Shown here one piece after another: positions 24,022-39,000 of a stretch of DNA of 64,000 nucleotides. How positions within the stretch are numbered: position 1 is the first letter of the stretch; each line of letters opens with the position of its first letter. A program made the translations under genes and the position numbers. Origin of the DNA: Tetragonia tetragonoides (lineage: Eukaryota > Streptophyta > Magnoliopsida > Caryophyllales > Aizoaceae); NCBI GenBank assembly GCA_038025085.1, contig CM076139.1, positions 50,572,807 to 50,636,806 on the forward strand, in the 5' to 3' direction. The notes under the pieces are model-generated. The model worked only from the letters and a program-made list of their open reading frames with translations. It was not told where the DNA came from and did no database searches.

Positions 24022-27000
24022 ATGGCAGGAGAGAGAGAAACGCAGAGTACAGGGATGCTCTCAAGGGAACAATGGCTTTATCTCTTCGATCGCTTTGCTT
24101 CTCTCACTTCTCAGCCTGGTACCATTTTAAACTCTCTCTCTCTCTCACTCTTTTACGCCTTTCTCTCTCTAGTTATTGAATATTGGGTGTTTTGTTTTCA
24201 GACGTTAAAAAGCGGATTGCAGATGCTGTCAAGGATCAGCAGGTACACTATTTTCTTCTTTCTTTCTCTGCATTTCCCAATTTTCTGCTTTGATTATTAT
24301 CAAGTGTTTTTGTGTAGGTGTATAAATGTAAATTCCTCTTGGCAATTTCCATTTCTCTGAAACTGAAACAAATTAGGGGGTACATGTTTTTGAAATTAGT
24401 TTAGAAATATTCGTCAGTAGATTGTGGCATTTGCATTGCTTAAATTACATTCATGGTCCAAAGTTGTTAGGTGGTGGATGTTAATTTTAATTATTTAAGG
24501 GGGTGAAAAGTGGAGGAATGAATATAAGCCCTGTTCCATTGTTTCCCTTCCTAAACTTATTAACCCCCTTTTGATATGGAAGCCGAAATGCAAATGGGAT
24601 TTTGGATAGAAACACAAACATCAAGTTAAAACTGTTGTCAGACGGCGGTAATACATAGGCAATGAGCTCAGCCAACAAAGTTATGTGGGGTTATTATGAT
24701 TTGGTCTAAGACAATTTGATTGATCAATATACAATTCAGTCTGATGGACAAAATATTGATAGGTTTTGGAATTTCATAAACGCAGAGCCAAAATGAGAAT
24801 GGGTGCAGTCAAACACAATGTATATAGAAGTGGGCCAGTGGGGTGTGCCACGACGAGACAAGGGAATGAAAGGCTGCTTTGCGTAGAGTTTTAGGTTGGA
24901 GTTTCTAACCGGAGAGTTAGTCATCAGTGTAATCTTCCATTGGAGAATGATTGCTTTACAGTCTTACTCTCAGCTCAATCTCATGATGTGTCTTCATGGT
25001 GCTCTGGTACTTGGGTCATGGAAGATCACAGAGTGCACAGAGCTTGCACAGAGCAGAGAGAGAATAGAGAAAGTGGAGAGAAATTGATTTTTCCATACTG
25101 TCCAAAGAGTTTACGGTGAAGCCATTTTTACCCACAAGCAAATAAACTCACTGAACAATTGTAACAACTTCTAATAAGCTTGCTTACTCAGCTAGTCAGC
25201 TTGTTACCTATGTATCCTTAACATTCTCCTTCAAGTTGAGAGTGTAATGATGACTAAACTATTAAGCTCTTTACTTGTCAAGGAGTTTAGGGTGTCTCCA
25301 ATAGTAACGACTTCGTTAGTACATGAGCTGGCTAACTTTTGGTGTGAACTTAAGCTAGTTTCACTATGCTTTATTTTTGAATTAGTCTCTTATATAAGAG
25401 CTCCACTTTAAGATGTCTGGTGACTGGTCCTCTCATGGAAGACTGGAATGGAAGGATTACTTATAGCTTCCTGGTTATCACACGTGATATTAACAGGAGC
25501 ACTGTTTTTGAAGCCCAAGTCTTGAAGTAACTGAAGCATCCAAGTAATTTCGGTACAATTCTGAGCCATAGACCTGCTTTTGCGTAGGATCTAGAGAGGA
25601 CATAATGCTTATAAGTCATCCACGAGTACCATGAATATGAGCTAGGAAAATCGCCAAGTAAAATGTAGTACCCTGTGGTAGACATTGTGGTCATAAAACA
25701 GTTCCTTGTAAAGGATGTTATGTGGTTGCTAGCATGTTTCTCACTTCCTTCCAAGGGGCTTAAAAGGGTTAATCAATCAACTCCTGCTAGATAGGGAATT
25801 AGGGATAAAGGTCTACTGAAGTGGAGTGAGCCGAGTATTTGGATTCTATTGTGGGTTGCAACTGCTGAATTCTTTTTCAATTGTTATTCATATATTGTGG
25901 TCGCTTGGGTGAAGGATAAATCCAGCAGGCCATTGGAGTGTCGTACTTGGTTTTATGAGATTGATGATGAGCTAAATGGCCTTGGAGCAGATATATACTC
26001 AATCCGAATAGGAAATTTAGTATCAGATGCCTTGGCAAAAGAACCGGATTGAGATGGTAGAACCATAGTATAGTTAGCTATGTTTTTATTTTATTTTATT
26101 GTTTGGTATTTCTCACATAACTATGTTGAACAAGAATGCTCCTACCAGGAGTTGATTTAAGGTACATGCGCATTTGCTTTGTTGTGAAATTTGGTTGGTT
26201 TGTACGTGACTGACTTGACTGATTCGCAATATATGTGATATTAGGTTTGGTTATAGTCAGGTGACTCAGGTATATCAGCTTCTATGCCAGTCTCCTATAT
26301 TCATTGGGTTTGCTTGGTTAAAGGCCTTCGTTGATCTTCTGTACTTTGAGAAGCTGATCCATAGGTTATTTAAAGGCTTGGCGTTGAACATCCCTGTGTC
26401 TTACAACTGGAGGTTTTATGATTCTTTATTGCTTCAATTTGGCAAGACAATAGGGGTTTAGGTCTGCAATCAACTGGAGGTCTGAATTGAAGGTACCTAT
26501 TGCTGAATATGGGAAAGTAAAGGGTGATTTAGAAGAGGAATGTTAAGGGGTTACAGGGAGGGCAGCAAAAGAAATGTAAGGATATGTAGGTAATAAGCTC
26601 AGTTGGCGAGGTTTTTTGATTTGATTTAGTGAGGTTTCATTGGTCAAGTAACAATTTGGTCAAATCAAAATTGCAAAAGTGTTTACGATTTTCTAGTTCA
26701 GAGTGTCTTACTGGAGGATCAGTGTAATTTTCTGTTGAAGGTTGCTCTTCCTCTCAGTCTCACAATGTGTCTTCATGGTGCTCTGGTACTTGGCTGAGGT
26801 TAGCTACCAAGGAAAATCACGCAGATAAGAAAGAGAGAAGATAGAAAGCGGATGGAAATATATTATTCCATTCAGTCTCAAATAGCGTTTAGTGAAGCCT
26901 GTACGCACACACTAGACAATCATAACAAACTCTAACAGCCTTGCTTACTCAGCTTATTACCTATGTATCCTTAACTGCTTGGTTGGAATATCAGGCAGCT

Positions 27001-30000
27001 TACTTTTGGTGTGAGGAGAAGCTCGCTTCACTATGTCTTCTTTTTTTTTTTTTTAATCAAAGGCAGTTCACTTCAAGATGTCTGATTTTCTAATTGAAGC
27101 TTGGATTGGAGGTAATACATGTAGTCGCCTGGTTATCACAAATGAGAAAGTAACTGAAAGCCCTAGTAAGTTTAGTGCAAGTCTGAGCCATAGACCCGCC
27201 TATGCAGAAATTAAGAGAACAATGTTGCTTCGTAGTCATCCATGAGAAAGGAGAAAGTAGTAGACCTTCTTGTCATAGGGAACTTGCCTCAGTAGGCCTT
27301 GAGTCGTGGCTTTGAGTGTTGAGCCAGAAGCATGCCTAGCCCTTGATCTTCTGTTATTTTAAGAGGCTGATGCATAGGTAATTATAAAAGCTTGGGAATA
27401 ATCATCCCTGAGTCTTACATTAACATTAACATTACCCCAGTGCCTCCAAAGAGGCTCCCGCCTAGGCAGGGTAAGAGGGGGTCGGTTGTACGCAGCCTTA
27501 CCCCTGTGAGAGTCTCACAGAGAGGCTGTTTCCGTTTGATCCGAGATCTGAAGTGCGACTACCATTGGCAACTTCACAATAAATAAGAAGTGCCGACGGT
27601 TTTATGAGCCATTTTGGCTTTAGTCCATTATATCCTGAAGCCAAAAAGTAGTGAAGCTTTTGGCTCCACTGAAAATGGTGGACACATCCTTGAGTCTCAC
27701 ATCACATCAGTAGGTTTAATGATTCTTTAGTGAATTGGATTGCTTCTACGAACTCACTAAACAGTCTATAACTACCTTGCTTATCAGCTTATTAGCTATG
27801 TATCCTTCACATGTGAAGAATGTTATGTGGTTGCTAGCATGTATTTTGCTTCCTTCAAGGGACACGATCAACTCCTGCTTAATAGGGATAAAGGTCTACT
27901 GTGGTGCAGTGAGCTGAGTATTTGGATTCTATCATGGGTTTCAATTGCTGGAATAATAGCTGTGGCTACTCAATTAGGTGTTTGTGGTTTAACCCTGTGG
28001 CGTTGATAGCGGGTGTGTCGCTTGGATTCTGTAGGTGTGTGAGATTCATCTCCTATGGGTGCTTGAGATTCGGCTCCTTTCTTCCATTTAATAAAATTGA
28101 CTACTAATATCAAAAAAAGTTTCCCTATGTGCAAGGGAAGCAATGAGTACTGTCAAATTGATATCTTTAACTGAGTAGCATGCATGATGCTGAATTCTTA
28201 TGACGATTACAATCAAATTGTCATATGAGAACTTGTTGGTCTTGACAAATGTCGCCATGCTTATTATCCTAATAGATAGTAATCTTATCAAAATTGTTGG
28301 CTCTCAGTAGTATGAAAATCTATTTGAAACTCTGCAGGAAGCTGTCGCCGTGACAACTGCAATCCAACAGGAGATATTCTTTGAGATGGGTGTTGGTGAG
28401 ATTCTCTCATTATTTCCAAAGCAAGTTTGGTTGTGTTTCAAAGCTTGATTCTTACCACCTTATGCTTCCTTATGGTATGTTTCTAATGGGCTGATTAACC
28501 ATGTCAATGAGGATGAATGGTTGCCCTAGTGCCTAGTAATGTACACTGATATTGCATTTTTTGAATATATAGATGGGTGTTTGTGAAGTTGCAGATTCAT
28601 TAAATTAGAATGGCTTCTCAGTAGAGGCTTTTTGTGATACTTGATTTCTTGAATGAGCAGTTCATTCTCAACCTCCGGATGAAGCAATTATTTGTTAGTC
28701 TTGCTCCTGCATTTTGTACCTCATCGTTAACATCACTAGCTCAATTTAATCAACTGATCATGAACTCCAGCTGAAGCAACTAATTAACTCCTGGTGTTAG
28801 GGTGTGAAAGACCTTTTAGTAGTTGGCTGTTTAAATCCCTAATAAAGGTAAAAGTCTTGGGGGTCAACTCATAGTTAACATCACTAGCTCAATTCAATCA
28901 TGCAACTCCAAAATTAGGGAACCAACATGAAAAGAGGAAGACAAACGATTTTTTGCATTCTAGCTTTGTGGTACAAAGCCATTTTCTTTCTGTGTCTACC
29001 AATTTGTGTGAGAAGATTACGTAGTATACTAACAGGATGACAGTCTCAGGAGTATGGGCAGTCTAAGTCTTCAATCTAGAGTATATTGGAAAGAGCCTCT
29101 TCTCACCCAGCAGTATTTAAGTTAAGGCTGCTACTTTTAAATGCCTATGACTTTCATATGTGGGAGACTCACTACAGGGATTGGGGTGACATCATGGCAT
29201 GATAGTGGTAATCCACATTGTTTCTCAGCTACAGCAGACCCTGCTTCTATTTGACTACTTTCTCTTTTTACTTGAAGTAGGGGAGGTGGGTGTAACTGTA
29301 TAAGAATAATTATTCTTGTAGATCTTTTGGTTTAGTATTTAAAAACCATCAACCCAGCAAAAGTCAAATGTTCCTTTCTAAATCGTTCTTGATGTCTGAT
29401 CTTAATAACAATCTGGTTCAGTCAATAAGTCTGCATCTTGTGAGAATTATGCGGTTTGCATTATAATTTCTACAGAGTCAACTTTAATATGAATTTCTGA
29501 ACGTGGATGCATGCTCCTGAAGTCCTGTGTGATTCCGTTTTTATGGGATTGTAAGTTTGTGATGCTCTCATCTCCCTCTAACACTCACTCACTCACTCAC
29601 CCACTCACTGTATATCTCAACTCTCAAGTAGTTCTGTCGCTACCTGTGAAAATCTTTTAATTTGTCTTGTGCATTAAGGACTAACTTGGTTGTTCTGGGG
29701 TGTAACAGATCCTGGCTTTGGGATTGGTTGCCTGGGAAAAGTGAATATGGTATATGGGAGTGACAGGGAATTGATGATTCGGTTTTATGGATTTGTGGCA
29801 AAGTGAGTTTCTTCAATTTCTCATTTGCTTTGCAATGCCAAACACAGATGCTGCCTTGCTTGTTTCCAATTCTTACTTGTTGGACATACTTCAGGAATGC
29901 CCTAAATTTGACATAGTACTGCAGAAGCTATAGGGGTCTTCATCAGAATTCTTCTAGAGGACAACCTAGGAGTTTCTTAGAGAAAATACAACAAAACCAC

Positions 30001-33000
30001 AAGAAAAGCTACATTTTCTGTGGCTCAAGATCTTCAGAAGCCAAGTTTAGGCTGGAAATCTTGGTTTTTCTCATTCTTTATTAACCTCTTCTGTTATAGT
30101 TTCTTTTTCCCCTCCTGTCTATAAAATCAATAAACAATAATATACCAATAGGTTTTGTAAAATTCTGTGATTTAATTCGTGCCAACAAAGGGCAGAGTTG
30201 CAGGACATAGCAGCACTATTATTTTAAATCCAATTTTTTCTAAATATTATTACATAGAAAGACCAATTCAGAAACTTTTGAAATTATACATCCTAGATCC
30301 TCTTTGGTTATCTTCATCTCTCATAAGGTAGTAGGATCATGGAATTAAATAGCGGCCGCCACGCGACGCGACGGCCGCTATGTAAAGGGTTTTGAGCTCG
30401 CCGCGACGCGTTTTACCGCGTTGCGAAGTCATTCACGCCGCGACAGCCGCTACGGCCGTTACATAACGCGAAAGCAGTGCTTTTTACGGTTACTTTTCCG
30501 ATATGATTATTAAATTTTTATCATTTTACTTTATAACTCTACTATTAGTTTCTTTTGACTAATATTATCTATTTTATAATGAATTTGAATACATATTATG
30601 TTTGATTTATGATGGTAAAGCAAAGATTCCAAAATGCAATTAGAAGTGTAAATATTCCTTTATTGAGTCATTCACGCTGCGAATGCCCGCATTCGCAACG
30701 CGATACCCGCAATAGTACGTTTCCGCGATATTGCCACCGTTAACGCGATCGCGACCGCGACCGCTATTTAATTGCCTGAGTAGGATGCCATTTTAATCTA
30801 TTTCGATTGATTATGTATTTGGAATCCAACTTCACTACTGGGGTGATTTGTATTCACAAAATCTCATATGAGGCGGCCTCATGCATGAGGCCTCATGGCT
30901 CATACCTGTGAGCAAAAAAATGATACCACCGTCCATGAAACATAATACCTCCAGACAAAAAAGTGATACTTCATGTATGACGCCACCTCATAAGAAAGTT
31001 TTTGTTTATATTTAGTATATCTATTGAGGACTCCTTGTCCTCTTAGGATGTAACAACTGCTTTTCTCTAATACAATTTTTCTATCATAGCGAATAAACTT
31101 GTTTGGCTCGAGGGTCTTTATACATATGATGTTGGTTTGACTCACATCATTCTTGTTGTCAAGTCTTGATTCCTAGCTGCTTTGTGGTAATTCCATCCTC
31201 CTAATATTGATGCAAGTAATGCCTGAAAATCTAAGTCCAAAAATTTCTGTTGAGGTGGAAATTGCAGTGAAGAGATGGCTTGTGATGAAGCTGAGCTTGG
31301 GCCAGATGAATTTGCTAAAAAAATGCACAACCAGCACATTCTACAAGAACAGGTAGAGTTCAATAAACTCTTTTCATGTTTTTGGGAAGTTAATGCTGAC
31401 AAGGCTGTTGTTCTCTCTGCAGCAACTAGAGATGCTAAAGTATATGCGTAAATTTCACATGGATGACCAATCAGCTATTCTTGAAAAGGTATATATATTT
31501 TTTACCTTGGCTAATATATATTGAGAGCTTGCCACTGCCTCTCATAAATAACAGGTGCAGGTGAGTTTCTTGACTGCTCCAATTCTTTTACAGTTTAAAA
31601 GCATGCATTGCTTTGCCTGTAGATGTATGTTATAACCTCTTTCCTGGCAATACTTTTGGGCTTGAAAGGGGCTGGGGTGCTGGGGGACGCAGGTATTGGC
31701 AGTAGCTGGATACTGCTCAATACAGCATTCGAAGCGTGGAGGGGTGGCAGTGTTTTGCCCCCCTGCCCCATACTGTTATTGCCCTCAGTGCCAACTATCT
31801 ATTTATTTATCACTCAGATGAAAGTGGGAGCGAAACGTATGCCATTATTTTGTTCTGTTGCCCCAGTTCTCTCATGTATCTTATGGATTCAAATACGAAA
31901 AAAAGGCATGCAATGTTTTTTAGGTTTTACGCCTCGTTTTGTTTTTGGGTTAAATGTGAGAGCTTGTTAAGCATTAGCCAAAAAAGTATGCCGTCGTAGT
32001 ACTTACATACTGTGTAATAAACGTCACTTAAGGAGAACAAACTCTCCTTTCAACAAAGCAAAAAAGGAATACAAAACATGCTGCAAGCTATGACAAAATT
32101 AAACAACTTCTTGGCTTTCTTAGTTAATTGAGGGACAATCTGCATCTGCTCACCTCATTTGCGATTGGCTCTTGTGTCTCTAATCTCCTGCATTTGGCTC
32201 AGCAGGACCTTCAGTAGTAGCCGGCTTGAAAATTGATCTTTTTGCTGAAGAATCTCTAACATATTTCACTCTCCATGGTGTGACAGCATCCCATTGGGGA
32301 AGGGGAAGCAACATATGGACATACTCACTGTGCAATAGATCTCGTTTGGTTTACGCTTTTGGTTCCTCTAGTCACTACTATATTGCTGAGTTGCTACCAA
32401 TGTTGCCTCTCAGGTCATTTTGGTTTATTTGTCACTGATATGTTGCCATGTCTAGAAAGAGACCACCGAATCAGATGAGAGTTTTTAGTTTGTCAAAATG
32501 GGTTAGGAAAATGAGATCATTCCCCTTATGTGAAGAACCTATCATTAGTAATGATATTTTTGTTGTTTGAAGACTATTTAAGGTCCATAAACTCGATTTG
32601 ACCCATGCTTTCGGCGTTCAGGTCCTTAGAGTGGTGTCCCGTAAAATGCACGTCCCAAGCCTACCGGGGAACCGATAACCGACTTTGTGGTCCTCCCCAT
32701 ATCCCCTAGGGGGGTCCCGTGCGATGTGGTGCGAAAATATACATCTTCGTTCCAGGGTCTCCCAGAACAAAAAAAAAAGTGGATTAGCCTTCGATTTTCG
32801 GCTTCTCGGGGCCCCGTTGTGATTTTTGCCCAAACTACTCCTAGGGGTCTATCTTAACCCTAGAGTACCCCAGGTGCCCCACGAAGGTCATGCGGGTCCC
32901 GAACTCCGATTTCACCCATGCTTTTCGGTGTTGCAGTCCTTAGATTGGTATCCCCTAAGACGCTCGTCCAAGCCCACTAGGGACCCGATAACCGATCCTC

Positions 33001-36000
33001 GGGGCCTCCCATGTCCCCTAGGGGTGTCCCTTGCGATGTGGTGCGAAATTATTCACCTTTGTTCCGGGACCTCTTGAAAGCCCAAAAAAGGTGGATTATA
33101 GGCTTAGCCTTCGATTTCCGGATTCCCTGGGCCTGATTGTGATTTTTGCCAAAACCTCTTCGATGGGTCTATCATGAACCTAGAGGACCCTCGGTGCCCT
33201 AGGAAGGTTATCCGGGTCCCGAAACTTTGATTTCACCTATGCTTTCAACGTTCAAGCTCTTAAAGTAGTGTCCTGTAAAATGGCTTTCCAAGCCTATCAG
33301 AAACCGACCCCGAGGGCCTCTCATGTCCCTTAGGGGTGTCCCATGCGATGTGGTGTGAAAATATTCACCTTCGTTTCGAGCCTCCCAGAAGGGAAAAAAA
33401 CGTGGACTATAGCCTTTGATTTTCGGCTTTCAGAGGCCCTGTTGTAATTTTTGCCCAAACTAATACGGGGTCTATCGTGATCCTATAGGACCACTTGTTC
33501 TCCGTGAAGGTCATCCGGGTCCCCGAACTCCGATTTCACCCATACTTCTTGTGTTGTGGCCTTTAGATTAGTGTCCCGTTAAACGCCCGTCCAAGCCCAC
33601 CAGGGAACTGATAAGCGACCCTCGGAGCCTCCCATATCCCCTAGTGGTGTCCCGTACAATGTATTGCGAAAATATCCACCTTCGTTTCGGGGAGATCTAA
33701 AAGCCTAAAAAACGTGGATTATAACTTTCGGTTTTTGATTTCCGGGGGCACTATGTTTGCTCAAACTGCTCCGGGGAGTCTATCGTGACCCTAGTGAACC
33801 CCTAGTGCCACGGGAAGGTCATCCGGGTCCCCAAGCTATGATTTCTCGGCGTTACGACGCTTAGATTGGTGTCCAGTAAGATGTTTGTCCAAGCATACCA
33901 GGGAATCCAAAACCGACTACGGGGGCCTCCAATGTCCCTTAGGGGTGTCCCGTGCGATGTGGTGTGAAAATATCCAGCTTCGTTTCGGACCTCCCAAACG
34001 GCCAAAAAAACGTGGATTAGCCTTCGGTTTTTGGCTTCCCGGGCTCTGTTGTGTTTTTTGTCCAAACTACTCCAGGGGGTCTATCGTGACCCTACAGGAC
34101 CACTGGTGCTCCGAGAAGGTCATCCGGGTCCCCAAACTCCAATTTCACCCATGCTTTTTGGTGTTGCAACCTTTAGATTGGTGTCATGTAAAACGCTTGT
34201 CCAAGCCCGCTAGGGAACCGATAACCGACCCTCGACGCCTCCCATGTTCCCTAGGGGCGTCCTTTGCGATGTGGTGCGAAAATTTCCACCTTCATTCCGG
34301 GGAGACTCAGAAGCCCAAAAAAGGTGGATTGTAGCTTTTGATTTTGACTTCCGGGGCACTGTAGTATTTTTGCCCAAATTACTCCGGGGGGTCTATCACG
34401 ACCCCAGAGGATCCCCGGTGCCACGAGATGGTCATCCGGGTCCGCAAACTCTGATTTCACCCATGTTTCTCGGCGTTGAGACGCTTAGATTGGTGTCCCA
34501 CGAAATGTCATGTTAAGCCCACTAAGGACCCAATAAGTCGAAAACCGATCCTGGGGACCTCCCATATCCCCTAGGAGTGTCCTGTGCTATGTGGGGCGTT
34601 CGACTCTTAGAGTGATGTCCCGTAAAACGCTCGTCCAAGGCACCGATAACCAACCCCGGGGGCTTCTCATGCCCCTTATGGGTGTCACGTGCGATGTTAT
34701 GCGAAAATTTCCACCTCTGTTCCTGGCCTCCCGGAATCCAAAAAAACATGGATGATGGCCTTTGATTTTCTGCTTCCCGGGGCCTTGTGATATTTGCCCA
34801 GATCAAACTACTCATTGGAGTTTATCGTGATCCTAGAGGACCGCTGGTGCCCTAGGTAAGTCATCCGAGTCCCCGAACTCTGATTTCACCCATGTTAATC
34901 GATGTTGCAACCCTTAGATTAGTGTCCCGTAAAACACCCGTCCAAGCCCACTAGGGACCCGACAACCGGGGGGCCTCCCATTTCCTCTAAGAGTGTCCCG
35001 TGTGATGTGGTGCAAAAATATTCACCTTCGTTTCGGGGACCCTCGAAAGCCCAAAAAGGTGGATTATAGCCTTCGATTTCCGGACTGTACGGGCCCGATT
35101 TTGAATTTTGCCCAAACTTTTCCGGAGGATCTATAGTGAACCTAGAGGACCCTTGGTGCCCCAAGAAGGTGATCCGTGTTCCTGAACTCTGATTTCACCT
35201 ATGATTTCGGCATTTGGGCCCTTATCCTTCAATTTCCGGATTCTCGGGGCCTGGTTGTGATCTTTGCCAAAATTTCTCCGGTGGGTCTATCATGAATCTA
35301 AAGGACCCTCGGTGTCCCAGGAAGGTCATTTCATCTATGCTTATGGCATTCAGGCCCTTAAAGTAGTGTCCCGTAAAATGCCCGACAACCGGGGGGCCTC
35401 CCATTTCCTCTAAGGGTGTCCTGTGCGATGTGGTGCGAAAATATTCACCTTCGTTTCGGGGCCCCTCGAAAGCCCAAAATTGTGGATTATAGCCTCCGAT
35501 TTCCGGATTCTACGGGCCCGGTTGTGAATTTTGCCCAAACTTTTCCGGGGGGTCTATTGTGAACCTAGAGGGCCCTTGGTGCCCCAAGAAGGTTATCCGT
35601 GTTTCTGAACTCTGATTTCACCTATGATTTCGGTGTTTGGGTCCTTATCCTTCAATTTCCGGATTCCCGGGGCCTGGTTGTGATCTTTGCCAAAATATCT
35701 CCGGTGGGTCTATCATGAATCTAAAGGACCCTCGGTGTCCCGGGAAGGTCATTTCATCTATGCTTACGGCATTCAGCCCTTAGAGTAGTGTCCCGTAAAA
35801 TGCCCGACAACCGGGGGGCCTCCCATTTCCTCTAAGGGTGTCCCGTGCGATGTGGTGCGAAAATATTCACCTTCGTTTCGGGGCCCCTCGAAAGCCCAAA
35901 AACGTGGATTATAGCCTCCGATTTTCGGATTCTACGGGCCCGGTTGTGAATTTTGCCCAAACTTTTCCGGGGGGTCTATTGTGAACCTAGAGGGCCCTTG

Positions 36001-39000
36001 GTGCCCCAAGAAGGTGATCTGTGTTTCTGAACTCTGATTTCACCTATGATTTCGGCGTTTGGGCCCTTATCCTTCAATTTCCGGATTCCCGGGACTGGTT
36101 GTGATCTTTGCCAAAATATCTCCGGTGGCTCTATCATGAATCTAAAGGACCCTCGGTGCCCCGGGAAGGTCATTTCATCTATGCTTACGACATTCAGGCC
36201 CTTAGAGTAGTGTCTCGTAAAATGCCCGTCCAAGCCTACCAAGGAACCAATGACCGAACCCGAGTGCCTCCAATGTCCCATATGGGTGTCCGGTGCGATG
36301 TGGTTCCAAAATATCCACCTTCGTTCAAGGGCCTCCCAAAAGGCCAAAGAACTTGGATTAGAGCCTTCGATTTTTGGCTTTGGGGCCATGTTGTAATTTT
36401 TGCCCAAATTATTCTGGGGGTCTATTGTGACCCTAGACGACCACTGGTGCTCCGGGAAGGTCATCAGGGGATCCGAACTCCAATTTCATCCATGCTTTTC
36501 AAAGTTGCGGCCTTTAGATTGGTGTCCCGTAAAACGCCAGTCCAAACCCACTAGGTAACCAATAACCGACCCTCGAGGCCTCCCATGTCTCTTAGCAGTG
36601 TCCCGTGCGACATGGTGTGATATTATCCACCTTCGTTCTTGGGAGACCCATAAGCCCAAAAAGAGGTAGAGTATAGCTTTCGATTTTCGACTTCATGCGT
36701 TGTAGTGATTGTTGCCGAAACTACTCGTGGGGGTCTATCGTGACACGCCTAGGGGTCTATCGCTGTTAGGGGTGAGCAATGGGACCAAGTACCTGGTTCT
36801 GGATCCGGAACCGGTCAGGACCCGGCGGGTCCAGACTTGGAACCAGTCCCATCGGGACCGGTTCTGGTTCCAGAATTTCGGAACTGGTTGGAACCTTGGT
36901 TTTTAAAAGCGCGCCTGAGGCGCGCTTAAGCGCGAGGCGACCTCAGGCGCATAGAAAAACGCTTCAGGAAGGCCAAGCGCAGCGATTTACAAGAGGCGAC
37001 CAAAAAGCGCGCTTTTTGGTCGCCTCACGAAGAAGCGCGCCTCAGCCAGAAGCGGCCGCTTCCTGGCGTGAGGCGCACATCATGTGCCCAGCTAAAAAAA
37101 AAAAAAAAGGCACGTGACCATCAGGAACAAAACCAAGCACGAAGAGAGAGAAAACGAAGAGAGAGAAATCTGAAGAAAACGAAGAGAGAGAAATCGAAGA
37201 AAACCCTAGCATATCAGATTTTCACGGCTTCTCTCCGGCGACTCCTCCGACCTTCGGCGACCAGGTACACATCTTCACGACTTCTCTTTCTCTTCGTTTT
37301 CTTTTTCTGATTTCTTCTCTCTGTTTCTCTTCGTTTTCTCTCTCTTTCTCTTCGTTTTGTCTCTGTTTTCTTTTTCAGATTTCATCTCTGTTTCCTTCTT
37401 CGTTTTCTCTCTCTTTCTCTTTGTTTTCTTTTTCTGATTTCATCTTCATGAAATCAATTTAGGGTTTGATCTCAAAACCCTAGAACCTAGATCTGCGAAT
37501 TGAAGAGCTGAGAGAAGTTAAGAATGAAAGGTTAGGGCTTGTGATCGACTTGGAGAGGCGAGCCCCTCGGCACGATCCCGGCGTGAGGTGCTCGGCTGCC
37601 GGCTGCCGGAGAGAGATTTTTTGTGCGATGGGCTGGCCGGAGACAGATCTTCTCTCTTCTCTCTTCGTCTTCTCTCTCTTCTCTCTTCGTCTTCGTCTTC
37701 TCTCTCTTCGGTCTTCTCTCTCCTGGGCCCTTATTCTTTGCTCTAGAGATGCTGAGTTTTATTTTCCACGTGACCCATTTCTCAAGATTCCTTTATGCCA
37801 TACAGCTGTCCCACACTCTCTCTTTATCTTTTACTGTACCAATGCCAGTACTGTATATTGACCCACAACTTGTTATTACTTTTCCCTCTTAAAATTTATA
37901 AATTGTCACTACCATTTATTAAAAAACACATTTTCTGGTTTCCTTTTTAAGGAATATATTCAGAAAGTTAAATAAAATTTTAAAAAATGTTGTTTTAAGT
38001 AGAAAATATTATGTAAAAATATAGTTAAAAATTAAAATATTTAAAGATGTTCGCTTCGCATACGTGCAGTAATACCAAATACCCATATCGTATTACTGTT
38101 AAACACTTAAATCTGTGCTCCTACACCATCAAATGACTCACATATTTTAATTTTTATAATTTATGTCTATTTCTTATATTAAATTTGTAGAATAAATATA
38201 AAATAAATGATAAAAGTTATTTAAAATGTGTTTTGTGAAGAAAAAAATGTGTAAAAATTAATTTATAAATTATAAAATTTATTTAAATAAAAATGCGCCT
38301 CGCATACGTGAGGCGTGCGCTTTCGCTTCGTGCTTCTCGCCTCGTCGCTTCGGCCCCCTTGCGCCTCGGTGCGCCTCGCGCTTTTTAAAACCAAGGTTGG
38401 AACCAGTACCAGTTTTTGGGACCGTGTACCCCGCCGGGTACCCGACAGGACCAATTCCAAGATCCAGTTTATGAGTTACATACTTTGATGTGGCATTGAG
38501 TTTTATTAATTATTGTTTTTGTATTTTCGTTTTTGGGTTCTAATATTATGATATTAGGTAAATTTTAGTAATAGATGGTTTATTAAAGAGAGTTGTATAA
38601 TATAATATTAAGCTTTGGGGAAAATAGAGAACAAAAAAATCTATGAAAAAGTGGAAATGGGTACTTAGTCCCGGAATCGGTACCCGCCAGTTCCAGTACC
38701 AGTTCCCAGATTTCAGGATTCGTGGTAACCAGTTCCAGTACCAGTTTCCAGATTTCAGGACCCGTAGTAACCAGTTCCAAGTATTTTAGGCGGGTACCCA
38801 CCCATGCTCACCCCTAATCGCTGTGGTGCCACGAGATGGTCATCGGGGTCCCCGAACTCTGATTTCATCCATGTTCAGTGTTGCGGGCTTGCGACACTTA
38901 GATTGGTGTCCCGTAAAACGCCCGTCCAAGCCCACTAGGGACCTAATAATGGACACGAGGGGCCTCTCATTTCCCATAGGGGTGTCCCGTGCGAGAGATG

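Larger units (their letters stand above)
24630..27960. repeat. Three diverged duplicates of retroelement debris in intron 2
   Basis: Several blocks recur in order. 'gtcttcatggtgctctggta' is at 24992 and again at 26769. 'cttgcttactcagc...cctatgtatcctta' is at about 25180 and 26940, with a weaker third copy near 27776. 'gttatgtggttgctagcatg' is at 25718 and 27822 and is followed both times by 'gataaaggtctactg' and 'gagtatttggattctat'. The copies are clearly diverged and of different lengths, suggesting old tandem or repeated insertion of one copia-like family followed by deletion. Confidence 0.7.

Noticed and set aside
29581..29612. (actc)n run considered as a CRISPR-like or regulatory array
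   Set aside because: A short simple-sequence run of cactcact in an intron, with no spacers or protein partners.
37068..37310. Lys/Arg/Glu-rich open frame inside the nested transposon
   Set aside because: Purine-rich low-complexity sequence (gaagagagagaaa repeats) within the nested DNA element; no conserved features.
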